Below, piece by piece: positions 25,792-35,705 of a DNA stretch of 64,000 nucleotides (its first letter is position 1; every line of letters begins with the position of its first letter). Both the position numbers and the translations under genes were made by a program. A model generated the notes under the pieces. The model was not told the origin of the DNA. It ran no database searches and saw nothing but the letters and a program-made list of their open reading frames with translations. This DNA comes from Endozoicomonas acroporae (lineage in GTDB: Bacteria > Pseudomonadota > Gammaproteobacteria > Pseudomonadales > Endozoicomonadaceae), in contig NZ_PJPV01000074.1 in assembly GCF_002864045.1 (NCBI RefSeq), positions 52,452 through 116,451 on the forward strand, read 5' to 3'.

Positions 25792-27939
25792 ATGCATCCT
25801 ACATTAGCAATCAGTGTGCCAGCGGCCAGATCAGAAGCCGGTGAGCTGCATGAGGATCTGAAAAAACTGCATGGGCCAGCGGAGGTCTTTAATAAATGCA
25901 TCGAGATAGCCCCTGCATCGACACCATCGCTGAAACAGTTGACACCAGATCTACCACCTGAACCGGGTATCACCACTACTACCGATCAACGCAAGATTGC
26001 CGAGCTGCCTATTTCCAAGATGCAGCAGTCATCAAAAGATGGTTTGCCCGGTGCAATGCAAGAGCATGAACAGCCACTGGATGTTGCGGTCAATAACAGG
26101 CAGCCGAACACAATTGACCCAATGGTGGAAGATATCTTCCACTGCCAGACAGATTATCTGCGATTAGAAGCTCAGTTCAGCTTTAATTACGGTGTTTTTG
26201 ATGCCAGTTTCAGCCCAGAGGGTCAAGACCTGGTTATCCATGGCTGCTCCAGGGACGATTATCGCCTTGGCATCTGGCGACCGGGTACGGATGGCAAATG
26301 GCTGGATGAACACAAATGGATGTCCCTGGCTCCTGACGCTGTCATGCGTTACCAGCTCAATAAGTCGGGACTCACAATGCTGAGTGACAACCACGATGGC
26401 AGTGTCCTGGTGAGTAAGAGTAAAGATATTGATCCTGGTCAGGAGAAGGTGGCGCTTCAGCACACCCCCGGGAATGAACAAAGCCCTAAAGAGATGGCAG
26501 GCTTCAGCCCTTTGCAGGACAAGATCATAACCAGGGATGTTCAAACCGGTAAAATCAGTGTATGGGGGGAGGATATCAATGGCCGTTGGACCCCTCTGGC
26601 CCAGAATAAAGAGATCCATCACTGGCCGATGCAGGATTCTGTTCAAATATGCTTCGGGGCCAGGAGCAATTGTTTACTGACGTGCGAGGGCAGCACAGCG
26701 ACCTTTTGGAGCTGTAATGATGAGAACAAGTGTCTGGAGGAAATAAAGACCATTGAGTGCAACAGCAAGATTTTAAGCGTCCAGTTCAGTGATGATGAGC
26801 GGCATGCCCTGATCTTGACCGAGGGTAACCAGGAAGTCTTTATGGGATGCGATGCTGATGGCAATTGGTTGCAGATTGGGGAAATCAGTCATCCTGAAGG
26901 TAGGTTAAATCACCTCAACGAGCATGAGGGAAGCGTAGTTTATGCGTCCATTAATGCCTCCGGCCAACACACGTTGACTCTTGATAAAGATCGTAATGCC
27001 TTGATTTCTGGCCGCGATGATGACGGTGCCTGGGTCGTAAAAACTGAATTGCAGGATTGTGCCTATGCTCGATTCAGTCCCTCCGGGCGTAAGTTACGGG
27101 CAAGTCTTTATAAACCAGAGGGCAGCGGCAGTGAAACCATCTACAGATCGACCAATGTCATCTATAAAGTCTTCGACTGCAGCAGGCCAGATAAAGCTCA
27201 AACCCTTGAGCACCCTGGCAGTAGCGACATCATCTTCAGCCCCTCAGAGGACCTGATGTTGAGCTATGGCTTTGGTTCGGAATTTGCCTGCATTTGGGGT
27301 AATGATGGGGCAGGTAATCTTGTTGAGAAAGCAAGGGTAGGTCATTATCAGATGGGGATTTCCCATGCTGCCTTCAACGCTCAGGAGGACAGTGTACTGA
27401 CCCTTGATCTTAGTAGCAGGAACCTCAAAATTCAGGGCCTGGACAGTCAGGGAAAACCGCATAAACAACTGGTGGTTAAACATTCAGATCATATTCTTGA
27501 TGCCCAGTTTTCCCATTCAGGGAACCTTGCCTTTAGCACTAGTTTGGACACCGCCAGTATTCTCGGGCGTGAAACGAATGGTGAGTGGATCAAGCTGGCG
27601 CAGACGAACCCGACCCTTGGTGTCTACGGGATCAAAGGAGTCCATTTTAATGGTCCAGAAAATCATTTTCTGACCTACGGCAACAAACTAGACAGTAACG
27701 ACCAACACCAGCCAGGCCTTGTGCAGCTTTGGGGTATTGATGCTGACGGCAAATGGGTAGAAAAAGACAAGATAGTACTGGATTATCGCGTTGGAATGGT
27801 CAAGTTTAGCCCCAGCAGTGATCATTTATTTATCTACTGCATCAATGAGCAAAGGGATCCTGACGCTGATTCAAATTTCAGTACTGTTTTAGTCTGGAAG
27901 ATTCCTGCAACTTCGGGTCAGGAAACAGCACATACCTGA
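25792..27939 (+). CDS. WD40-like beta-propeller protein, eukaryote-like
   Basis: A protein of 715 residues with no signal peptide. After a low-complexity first 120 residues it consists of repeated blades of about 40-50 residues of the form F-S-P/H-x-x-x-x-(L/A)-x-(T/S), then a W/G element and D-x-x-G-x-W (examples: DASFSPEGQDLVIHGCSRDD, GTDGKWLDEHKW, DADGKWVEKDKI, VKFSPSSDHLFIY). This is the spacing of WD40-type propellers, probably one or two rings. Such propellers act as protein-protein scaffolds and are common in symbiont effectors, but no enzymatic domain is seen. GGAG at 25779 precedes the ATG. It lies between csrA and tRNA-Ser, genes that are adjacent in many relatives, so it is probably an insertion. 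Confidence 0.78.
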   Translation: MHPTLAISVPAARSEAGELHEDLKKLHGPAEVFNKCIEIAPASTPSLKQLTPDLPPEPGITTTTDQRKIAELPISKMQQSSKDGLPGAMQEHEQPLDVAVNNRQPNTIDPMVEDIFHCQTDYLRLEAQFSFNYGVFDASFSPEGQDLVIHGCSRDDYRLGIWRPGTDGKWLDEHKWMSLAPDAVMRYQLNKSGLTMLSDNHDGSVLVSKSKDIDPGQEKVALQHTPGNEQSPKEMAGFSPLQDKIITRDVQTGKISVWGEDINGRWTPLAQNKEIHHWPMQDSVQICFGARSNCLLTCEGSTATFWSCNDENKCLEEIKTIECNSKILSVQFSDDERHALILTEGNQEVFMGCDADGNWLQIGEISHPEGRLNHLNEHEGSVVYASINASGQHTLTLDKDRNALISGRDDDGAWVVKTELQDCAYARFSPSGRKLRASLYKPEGSGSETIYRSTNVIYKVFDCSRPDKAQTLEHPGSSDIIFSPSEDLMLSYGFGSEFACIWGNDGAGNLVEKARVGHYQMGISHAAFNAQEDSVLTLDLSSRNLKIQGLDSQGKPHKQLVVKHSDHILDAQFSHSGNLAFSTSLDTASILGRETNGEWIKLAQTNPTLGVYGIKGVHFNGPENHFLTYGNKLDSNDQHQPGLVQLWGIDADGKWVEKDKIVLDYRVGMVKFSPSSDHLFIYCINEQRDPDADSNFSTVLVWKIPATSGQETAHT

Positions 27940-28022
27940 GGCTTTGGAAGATGGCTAAAAAATTCCCTGGTTAAAAAAAACTTGCTTTTCAAGGTGCTCA
28001 GGGTAACATAGCCATCGTTCCC

Positions 28023-28115
28023 GGTGAGGTGGCCGAGAGGCTGAAGGCGCTCCCCTGCTAAGGGAGTATACGGTTTGTAGCCGTATCGAGGGTTCGAATC
28101 CCTCCCTCACCGCCA
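28023..28115 (+). tRNA. tRNA-Ser (anticodon GCT)
   Basis: A cloverleaf of 93 nt with encoded CCA. The acceptor stem pairs GGTGAGG with CCTCACC. The anticodon arm is CTCCC-CTGCTAA-GGGAG with GCT at 28057-28059, read as serine for AGC/AGU codons. The long variable arm (TACGG...CCGTA) is typical of serine tRNAs, and the T-loop is GGTTCGAATC. Confidence 0.96.
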
Positions 28116-28144
28116 TATTTCCTTCCTTTGCCGTGAAAGAAAAT

Positions 28145-28214
28145 TGCCACGGAGGCACAGAAACACGGAGAACAGAAAAATGCTTTTCCTCTGTGTCTCC
28201 GTGACATTGTGGCT
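28145..28214. repeat. Imperfect palindromic repeat, family Q copy 2
   Basis: GCCACGGAGGCACAGAAACA and its near reverse complement (CTCTGTGTCTCCGTGACATTGTGGC) form a hairpin 30 bp after tRNA-Ser. The remainder of 28215-28525 shows no gene. Confidence 0.6.
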
Positions 28215-28525
28215 AAAGCTTTCATGACAGAGGGTGACAAACCATCGTCATGAACGTTTGTTTTCAAAAACTTTTTCTACTCCCTCTTTGGGGTCATGGA
28301 TATTTCCATATTGGTTGATGGATTTATTCTAACTGTGCCGTTTAAATGTTTCCTGTTGAATGTCACTTCTGACATTGTCATCTTAATGTCGGAGTAGCTG
28401 AGGTCTTTCCTTTCTCATGAAGACGTAGCTCCGCGTTTGAGTGCTTGCAGGTTCAAGATATGCCCCAGGCATTTCAACCCGGGAAGGTGCTGATCAATTG
28501 GGCAATAGCTATTTTGGCAGTTCAG

Positions 28526-30442
28526 TTACTTTTCTCTTGACTCCTTACTTGCGGGTGGTCTGCTTCCTTCTAAGTCACCTTGAATGTATTTTAAGGCAGT
28601 TTGGATGTATTCAGGCAGGAAGGCTCTTTCACGCTTTGGTGGTAAATAATCACTACTCATTGCGTTTCTTTCAGACTGTAATATTTCATTAGCTATTTCA
28701 AGAACGCTGCTACAAGAAGTGCTTTTCTGCAATGTTGGTTCACCTTTCGTTCGTCTATATCTATTAATGGAATTCAGCAATTCAAAGTATTCAGATTCTA
28801 TTTTGTCTTCTTCGCTTTGCTCAAACCAGTCATTGACTAGCTTGGCCATCTCCGGGTTGACATCCTCAAGTGGATTGTCTGGCTCATTTGGCTGGTCCAT
28901 TAAAAGGCCTAATCGCAATATATGCATCGTGGCTTCGGTTATGTTGCCGTCAATGGCATCTGCGGCAATAATCAATGCTTGTGCGGTGGTAATCCAGGGC
29001 AAATCCAGTTTTTGTATACCCAATAGATTTTCGGTCCCGTGGATTAATGACACAATCTCGTCAGACTCCCTGTGAAACTCAGGAGCTTGCCAATTAAAAT
29101 CAACCTCATTGTCACTGTCATCAGATGCTTTACTTTCCGGTGACGGGGTGTGTGTTTCTTTACTGGTATTTTTGGTCTGGGTATCAGGGTAATCCGTGCT
29201 TAGTTGCAAAGTATTGGAATCTTGTGGTGCTGATTTGTTCGCGGGAGCATTCAGGGATGATGAGCCTGGTTGATCAGCAGAACGTGACGCAACCGGAACA
29301 GGATAACTGTTTGCCGAGTGCTCAGGCCTTGTTGACTGCCCGGGAGGTAAAGGTCTGGGAGCACGATTTTGTACCTGTGGTGTTGGGAGGTTTTGCGTCA
29401 TATAGCTTTTGTAGGCTGCGGTCTGAGCCATTTGCTGCTGGAAATAATCACTACTGGCGGCTGAGTAAGCAAGCTGGGTATTCGCTAGACGTTGCAGTTC
29501 GTTTGAGTACATCCAGTGGTTCATTTGGTTAGCAGTAAATGAGTTTTGGTAATTGGCACCATTTGAGTTTGTGGTTGAATTGCTGTTGTAAGCCATGGTG
29601 TTGAGATAAGGTTTTGTGGGAGTAAATGCACCAAATTTTGCCTGATGACCCAAGTCCTGATTTTGCAGACGCTTTCTTGGGGATGAAAGGAGAGGGCTTG
29701 GTATAAAGTTTTCTGATTGTGCGATTGTTGGTGTGAGGGGCTGCTGTCCGTAGTTCATGATACTGGCATTTGCGCCTGCTCCGAATCCAGGATACGAAGT
29801 ATGAAAGGCTTGATTGCCCTGCGAAAAGTGCCAGAAGGCTGACTCTGTCGTGTCTGAAAACCGCGTGCCCGGATAAATAGAATGACTGGCATGAATGTTC
29901 GCAGGCGGGTAAGTCGTAAAGGATGAGCCGGTCTTGCCCATTTGATTTTGTGGTTGAACGGATGGTTTGTCACAAATCTCACTCAGGAGGTCAGTAATTT
30001 CGTTTTGTGTTTGTAGATCTGTTGCGGGTTTTGCCAACACCTGGTTACATTGTACCTTGTCCAGATGGCTGTCAGAGCGAGTAATCTGATGGGCTGGTAT
30101 GGGCTGGTAGGACTGGCTGGCTGAGGTCAGGGAGGTGTTACTGTATCGGTTGGTTGGCGGGTAGTTCAGGGGCTGCTGATTAAAATATGGCTGGTGTGCA
30201 TAGTCAGCTCTAACTCTACCGGGCTGTAACGGGTTGCTTGAAGGTTGTTCTGAATGACAGCAATGCAGATCGGGCTTAAGGCCTTCTGTTCGAATGGTTC
30301 TGGTGATTTTAATCCGTTCATGTTGAACGGCTCCGTTTGGATCTGGGCCATTGGTAGCAGATTGACCGTAAGCTGTTTGCTTTGGCGCGGAGCTTGTCGG
30401 GTAATAAATACTGCTTGTCTGGTGAGGAAAACCTGGATTCAT
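28526..30442 (-). CDS. Large Pro/Gln/Ser/Asn/Tyr-rich protein with helical C-terminal domain
   Basis: Not recognised. From the ATG at 30442 the product has 638 residues; the frame extends four codons upstream to a TTG. Roughly the first 430 residues are low complexity, rich in Pro, Gln, Ser, Asn, Thr and Tyr (for example SSIYYPTSSAPKQTAYG and NQMNHWMYSNELQRLAN), and should be disordered. An acidic linker (SKASDDSDNEVD) leads to a C-terminal helical domain of about 180 residues (PWITTAQALIIAADAIDGN, ATMHILRLGLLMD). There is no signal peptide or transmembrane helix. The composition is unusual for a free-living bacterium and resembles eukaryotic regulatory proteins or secreted effectors. No function can be assigned, and no clear ribosome site is visible. 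Confidence 0.7.
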   Translation of the reverse strand: MNPGFPHQTSSIYYPTSSAPKQTAYGQSATNGPDPNGAVQHERIKITRTIRTEGLKPDLHCCHSEQPSSNPLQPGRVRADYAHQPYFNQQPLNYPPTNRYSNTSLTSASQSYQPIPAHQITRSDSHLDKVQCNQVLAKPATDLQTQNEITDLLSEICDKPSVQPQNQMGKTGSSFTTYPPANIHASHSIYPGTRFSDTTESAFWHFSQGNQAFHTSYPGFGAGANASIMNYGQQPLTPTIAQSENFIPSPLLSSPRKRLQNQDLGHQAKFGAFTPTKPYLNTMAYNSNSTTNSNGANYQNSFTANQMNHWMYSNELQRLANTQLAYSAASSDYFQQQMAQTAAYKSYMTQNLPTPQVQNRAPRPLPPGQSTRPEHSANSYPVPVASRSADQPGSSSLNAPANKSAPQDSNTLQLSTDYPDTQTKNTSKETHTPSPESKASDDSDNEVDFNWQAPEFHRESDEIVSLIHGTENLLGIQKLDLPWITTAQALIIAADAIDGNITEATMHILRLGLLMDQPNEPDNPLEDVNPEMAKLVNDWFEQSEEDKIESEYFELLNSINRYRRTKGEPTLQKSTSCSSVLEIANEILQSERNAMSSDYLPPKRERAFLPEYIQTALKYIQGDLEGSRPPASKESREK

Positions 30443-30641
30443 AAAGTTAACCAACTTTTTTGATTTACATGGTCATAAAGAGACCCATTCATGACTCATA
30501 AGTTCAAAATGATAATCTGCCCGGCGTTATTGAGTGGATGGTCCTTGACTATATCTCTTTTATCTTTTTCATTTTCATACTCAATTCTGTAGGCTGTATG
30601 TCTCTTATAAAAACGACAAAGTACAGAGATCTCCTGAATTT

Positions 30642-31883
30642 ATGAATAATCAATTTGATGTAATTGTATTCGGAGCGACCAGCTTCGTTGGACAACTACT
30701 TTGCCAGTACCTGGTTGATAGGTTTAACGACAATGACCAGGAACGCCTTAACTGGGCGATAGCAGGGCGCTCTCAAGCCAAACTGGCTCAGTTAAAGCAG
30801 AAATTGCAACAGCCTGAGCTACCTGTGCTGCTGGCTGACGCTGCTGATGAGATTTCATTGAAAGCATTGTGCCAGCAAACCCGGGTCATTGTCTCGACAG
30901 TGGGACCTTACGCACTTTACGGCGAATCACTGGTCAAGACTTGTGCAGAAAGTGGTACTGATTATTGCGACCTGACCGGAGAGGTGCAATGGATCCGACA
31001 GATGCTGGACCGGTATGAGGAAACGGCACGCAACAGTGGTGCACGCATTGTCCATTGCAGTGGCTTTGACTCAATACCTTCTGATATGGGCGTGTACTTT
31101 ACCCAGAAAAAAGCCAGGGAAGTTTTGGGTTCATTCTGTTCAGATATCAGCATGCGGGTGAAAGCCGCCAGGGGAGGTATATCCGGTGGCACGCTGGCCA
31201 GTATGACTAACCTTACTCGTGAGGCGGCAAATAACCCTGCATTACGCCGACAGTTGGCCAACCCTTATCTGCTCTGCCCTGACAATGAACGCTTGAAGGC
31301 CAGACAGGAAGTTGTTAAAACACCGACGTATGATTCCGGCTTTGGGGCGTGGCTGGCACCCTTCATTATGGCTGGCATTAATTCCCGGGTGGTCCTTCGT
31401 TCCAATGCATTGGCTGAATTTCCTTATGGCAGGGATTTCAGGTACAGCGAAGCCATGCTGATGGGGGCTGGTTTCAAAGGTCGTTTACAGTCTTCCGCTC
31501 TGGTAGGCGGGCTGGGCCTGTTTATGCTGTCTATGGTGATTAAGCCAACCCGCTGGTTTATGGAGCGATTTGTGTTACCCAAACCGGGTGAGGGACCTTC
31601 TCCCGAAGCCCAGAAAACCGGGTTTTATGATATTCGCTTTCTGGGCAAAACAGCAGATGGCCAGGAAATTCGCACCCGTGTTGTTGGTCAGGGCGATCCG
31701 GGGTATGGCTCTACCGCCAGAATGCTGGGACAGGTGGCTGCAGGATTGGCCCTGGACTTGCACGATAACCAGCAGAAGAGCGTTAAAGCGGGCGGTTTCT
31801 GGACAACGTCCACCTTGTTTGGTGACCGGCTTATTGAGCGGCTGGAAAAAGATGCTGAGGTCAAGTTTGAAGTAGTTGATTAG
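30642..31883 (+). CDS. Saccharopine dehydrogenase-like NAD(P)-dependent oxidoreductase
   Basis: Product of 413 residues with an N-terminal Rossmann fold (FDVIVFGATSFVGQLL, a GxTxxxG variant of the dinucleotide motif) and the segment VIVSTVGPYALYGESLVKTC that defines the saccharopine-dehydrogenase-like oxidoreductase family, which includes human SCCPDH and mycobacterial trans-acting enoyl reductases. HCSGFDSIPSDMG is a further family motif. A hydrophobic stretch near residue 290 (LVGGLGLFMLSMVIKP) suggests membrane association, as in that group. The substrate is unknown; lipid-linked reduction is the usual inference. It is followed by a palindromic repeat and a decayed AraC regulator gene on the opposite strand. 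Confidence 0.85.
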   Translation: MNNQFDVIVFGATSFVGQLLCQYLVDRFNDNDQERLNWAIAGRSQAKLAQLKQKLQQPELPVLLADAADEISLKALCQQTRVIVSTVGPYALYGESLVKTCAESGTDYCDLTGEVQWIRQMLDRYEETARNSGARIVHCSGFDSIPSDMGVYFTQKKAREVLGSFCSDISMRVKAARGGISGGTLASMTNLTREAANNPALRRQLANPYLLCPDNERLKARQEVVKTPTYDSGFGAWLAPFIMAGINSRVVLRSNALAEFPYGRDFRYSEAMLMGAGFKGRLQSSALVGGLGLFMLSMVIKPTRWFMERFVLPKPGEGPSPEAQKTGFYDIRFLGKTADGQEIRTRVVGQGDPGYGSTARMLGQVAAGLALDLHDNQQKSVKAGGFWTTSTLFGDRLIERLEKDAEVKFEVVD

Positions 31884-31898
31884 AAACAGGAGGTTTTT

Positions 31899-32072
31899 AG
31901 GAATAGTCCTTGAATAATTTACACATTTCGGAGCCTCCGAACTCCGTTCGTCCTGAGCCTGTCGAAGGGCGTTAACTCCGAGGCATGATAGATTGTGCCA
32001 GGCACCCTTCGACTCCGCTCAGGATGAACGGAGAGTGAGTTCTAAATGTCGGAATTATTTAAGGACAATTAC
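31899..32072. repeat. Long imperfect palindrome, family P copy 1
   Basis: Nested inverted repeat. The outer arms are GAATAGTCCTTGAATAATTT and, inverted, AATTATTTAAGGACAATTAC. The inner arms are CTCCGTTCGTCCTGAGCCTG then TCGAAGGGCG against CACCCTTCGACTCCGCTCAG then GATGAACGGAG. Four further copies are in this window. Confidence 0.75.
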
Positions 32073-32554
32073 TTAGCAACGTTGGTGTGATGCCTGTCCA
32101 TCGGATGAAGGCTCTGCGGAAGTTACTGGTGTCACTGAAATTTAACCGTTCAGCTACCTGGGCATTAAAGGTTATGTGTTCGCCAAGATGAGCATGGTAC
32201 TGCTCGATATATTCAGGCGGCGCTTGACTGATGGTGTATTTCCAGACCGGGTTGTTACCTGACAGCCAGCGGCTTAGCTGGCTGATGGCTGCCATCATGG
32301 TGTCCAAATAGAAAACTGACATCATCACCTTTGAGCAGCTTTCTGGTATTGCTGATAAGCTGAAGAAACTGTTCAGGACTGATTATCACATTGCCCGTAA
32401 TAATATCCTCGTAAAATAGCCCGGTATGCCGCAGTAACCGATGCTTTTCAATACCCCGACTGCTTGCCAGGTCGATCAATACTGCCGGTTGCTGGTGCGC
32501 TTTTATAAATCGACTGTCGTTTTCCAGCCACGGCTTCTGTTGTTGTATATCCAT
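32059..32554 (-). pseudogene. Decayed AraC-family transcriptional regulator
   Basis: Two overlapping minus-strand fragments of one regulator. The N-terminal 99 residues (start at 32554; LIDLASSRGIEKHRLLRHTG, FLQLISNTRKLL) match the ligand-binding domain of AraC proteins with an arabinose-binding-like sensor. After a frameshift the second fragment continues the sensor (PPEYIEQYHAHLGEHITFN) and then jumps directly to the last helix-turn-helix segment (AQVAERLNFSDTSNFRRAFI). Roughly a hundred residues, including the first DNA-binding helix, are missing. It is therefore non-functional. It may once have controlled the neighbouring oxidoreductase. Its 3' end overlaps the palindromic repeat edge. 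Confidence 0.85.
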
Positions 32555-32861
32555 AATATTCCCGGACAGCCTCCTGGTTAACTACTTATTACAAAGGACA
32601 TTTATTAATCATTTGTGACGGATTGATGAAAATTTGATTGCCGAGGCTTGATATGGATAACCAGTCAAATCAGCTCATAAGATGGAGCGGACAGGCAGGA
32701 AAAATTTGTCAAAGGGATGTTGAAATCATTCATCAACCTGTCTGATTGCAATAAACCGGTCATGAATCTGTAAATTGCCAGTGGGGGGTGCCAGTCATAT
32801 CAGCTCAAAAAGGGCATCAAGCCGGTATCGGAATAGCCTTTATCGAGGGTGTGAAAGACCT

Positions 32862-32879
32862 TTGTAACAAAACTGTCAA
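32862..32879 (+). promoter_or_regulatory. PhoB-type (PHO) box upstream of the phytate locus
   Basis: TTGTAAC-AAAA-CTGTCAA has the 7-4-7 direct-repeat layout of a PHO box (consensus CTGTCAT-AWAW-CTGTCAY), with a near-perfect second half. It lies 67 bp before the TonB-dependent receptor start. The genes that follow encode a phytase and its uptake machinery, which fits control by phosphate starvation. The rest of the 32555-32945 gap shows no gene. Confidence 0.65.
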
Positions 32880-32945
32880 TTGATAGTCCTAGAGTAAGAC
32901 TGCATAAGACTTACAAAAAACAAATGGAATTTACCGGGGCGATTC

Positions 32946-35692
32946 ATGAAATCATGTTCAATGAATAACAATCTGTTCAGGCCTGCTGTGCTGGCTCTGG
33001 CGATCAGTTCTTCGATATACCCAATGGTTGCTCAAGCGGCTGGCAAGGTTGCAGGGCGGTTAGTGACTGAAGGGCGTCAGGTGGCATTGCAGGGAGCTTC
33101 AGTCCGTCTGGAAGAATTAAACCTGGAGACATCAACCAATCGTGAAGGAACGTTTTCGTTCCCTGCCATCAAAGCGGGTCAGTACACCTTAACGGTTCAA
33201 TACCTGGGCGCAGAAACCCTGGCTCGGACAGTGACTGTCAATGATGGTCAGACGTCAACTGAGATCTTTAAGCTGGTCATGGCCGGTGCAACCGAGGAAG
33301 TACTGGTTGTAGGTCATGCCGCTAACCTGAATCGGGCCCTGAACCAGCAGAGAGTTGCCGATGGGATTATCAGTGCCGTTAATGCCGATGCTATCGGACA
33401 GCTTCCCGATGCCAACGTGGCAGAAGCCTTGCGTCGGGTGTCTGGTGTCTCGGTTGAAATGGATCAGGGTGAAGGGCGTAAGGTCAGTATTCGAGGATTG
33501 TCACCGGATCTTAACTCGGTTTCTATCAATGGGGTTATGGTGCCCTCACCAGACAGCGGTGACCGTGCTGTTAACCTTGATGTTGTGTCGTCGGAGTTGC
33601 TTGAGTCTCTTCAGGTCATCAAAACCCTGACTCCGGATATGGACGCTGACGCCATTGGTGGCACTGTGAATATCAAAAGCCTGTCAGCTTTTGACCGGGA
33701 TGGTTTTTTTTACAAAGTCAGTGGCGATGGATCCCACCATGGGGATACCGGGCAGAATAGCCCGGGCCTGGCGGCCACCGTCAGTGTTTCAGCGTGGGGG
33801 AGGGTCAGGATAATTTTGGCGTGGCAGGAGCTTTCAGCTGGAATAAGCGCCAATTCGGTTCTGAAAATATAGAGACCGGTGGTGCATGGAATTTTGATAA
33901 CACGCCGCCGTTACTCGATGAAGTTGAGCTGAGAAACTACGACATTGAACGTGAACGGCTGGGAGCCACGCTGAATGTTGATTACCGGCTGGATAACGAT
34001 AATGACCTCTACCTGAGAACCCTGTATAGCAAGTTTAAAGACACTGAACTGAGGGACCGGGTAACAATGGCGTTTGCTGGCGGTCTGGCAGAAGGGGTTA
34101 CCGGCGCTCTTGATGGTGGTGAAGCGCAACGGGAGCTGAAAGACCGGGAAGAGATCCAGCAGATTGTCTCTGCTGTGGTCGGGGGCAGCTCCCGTCACCG
34201 GGAGTGGACCATGGAATACAGTGCCAGCTTCAGCCATGCCGAAGAGAAAAAGCCAGACAGTGTTGAGTCTGTTTTTGAAGGAACAGGCATTACCGGCAAC
34301 TTCAGCTATACCGATGGAAGTCAATCGGTTGTCAGCGGACCCGATGACTTTTACCAGGCATCCAGTTACACACTTACGGAAGCTGAAAAATCCACCGCCG
34401 AGACCGATGACCAGATTATCAGCGTGAAGCTGGATCTTTCCAAAGACTTCCACTGGCAGAATCGCCCGGCCATGGTGAAGTTTGGTGGCAAGGTCAGTCG
34501 TCGTGACAAAAAAGCTTCGGAAGATGTCTGGCTGGTGGAAAATATTAATCAGCCGATGACCGGTTTCGTCAATGGTGGTGTGGATTATTCATTGAGTAAC
34601 TTTGGTCCGTCGGTTAATCCCGATGCTGTTCGGGATGCCATCAGTGGTCTTCCTGCAACACTGGATGAGGAAAAATCCACCATCGGAGACTACCGGATTA
34701 CGGAAGACATTGATGCCGCGTATATCATGGGGAAAGTGGCTATTGACCGGTGGCGTTTCCTGACCGGCATCCGCTATGAAGGAACAGAGTTTACCATCCG
34801 TGGTTTTGGCTATGACCAAGACAACAGTCTGGCAGTAGCCAAAACCAGCGATAAAAGCTATCGACATTGGCTGCCTGCCTTCCACGCCCGTTATCGTATA
34901 AACGACCATCAGCTGATAAGGGCAGCCTGGACCAACTCGGTAGTCCGGCCAACCTTTGAACAGGCCAGGCCAGGGTATGTGGTGGAGCTGGGAGATAAGG
35001 CTGAGTTTGGTAACCCGGCGCTCAATCCCACGGAGTCCAGTAACCTGGATCTTGGCATAGAGACTTACCTGGGACGGGCCGGAGTATTTTCAGCGTTTGT
35101 ATTCTATAAGGATCTCAGGAATTTCATCTATACCACGGATCTGGGCGGGACGGGCGAATATGCTGCCTATTCCGAGGCCAGGGTCGCGGTCAACGGTGAT
35201 TCGGGTAAGGTGTATGGACTTGAGCTGGCTTACTCTAAACAGTTTTCCGAATTGCCTCCGCCCTGGAATGGATTGCTGCTGAATACCAACGCCACGTTTA
35301 CTGATTCCAGTGCCGACGTCACAGGCGTCAATGGTGGCAACCTGGTTACTCGCAATGTGAAATTGCCCGGTCAGTCAGATGTTACGGCCAATGTGGAGCT
35401 GGGTTATGAAATGGACCGCTTCAGTTTGCGTCTCGCAGCCAATTACAAGTCCCACTACCTGGATGAAATAACCCGGGTTGCTGATTCACGCTATGACCTT
35501 TATGTGGATGACCATACCCAGATTGATTTAACCAGTCGTTACCAGGTAGACGATCAGGTACAGGTTTTTTTCCAGGTGACTAACCTGAATGACGCCGCCT
35601 TTTATAAATACACCGGCAGCTCCGCCTATAACGCCCAGTATGAAGCGTATGGTCGCACCTACAAACTGGGTCTGACCCTGAGCAATTTTTGA
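32946..35692 (+). pseudogene. TonB-dependent receptor split by a frameshift (phytate locus)
   Basis: Outer-membrane receptor in two frames. Part one (32946 to about 33800) has a signal peptide, a carboxypeptidase-like domain (GRLVTEGRQVALQGASVRLE), and the TonB plug with DANVAEALRRVSGVSVEMD and DADAIGGTVNIKS. Part two (about 33794-35692) is the beta-barrel, ending with the C-terminal aromatic signature (YKLGLTLSNF). The break is in GTGGGGGAGGG at about 33796-33806. Joining the parts needs a single-base change, such as one missing G, and would give roughly 915 residues. It could be a true mutation, phase variation at the G-run or a sequencing error. It sits directly upstream of the phytase gene, a pairing common in marine and soil bacteria. 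Confidence 0.88.
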
Positions 35693-35705
35693 TAGTGGTA
35701 TAACA

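Noticed and set aside
31918..32060. Palindromic repeats considered as a CRISPR array
   Set aside because: Units are inverted, not direct, have no regular spacers, and no cas genes are present.
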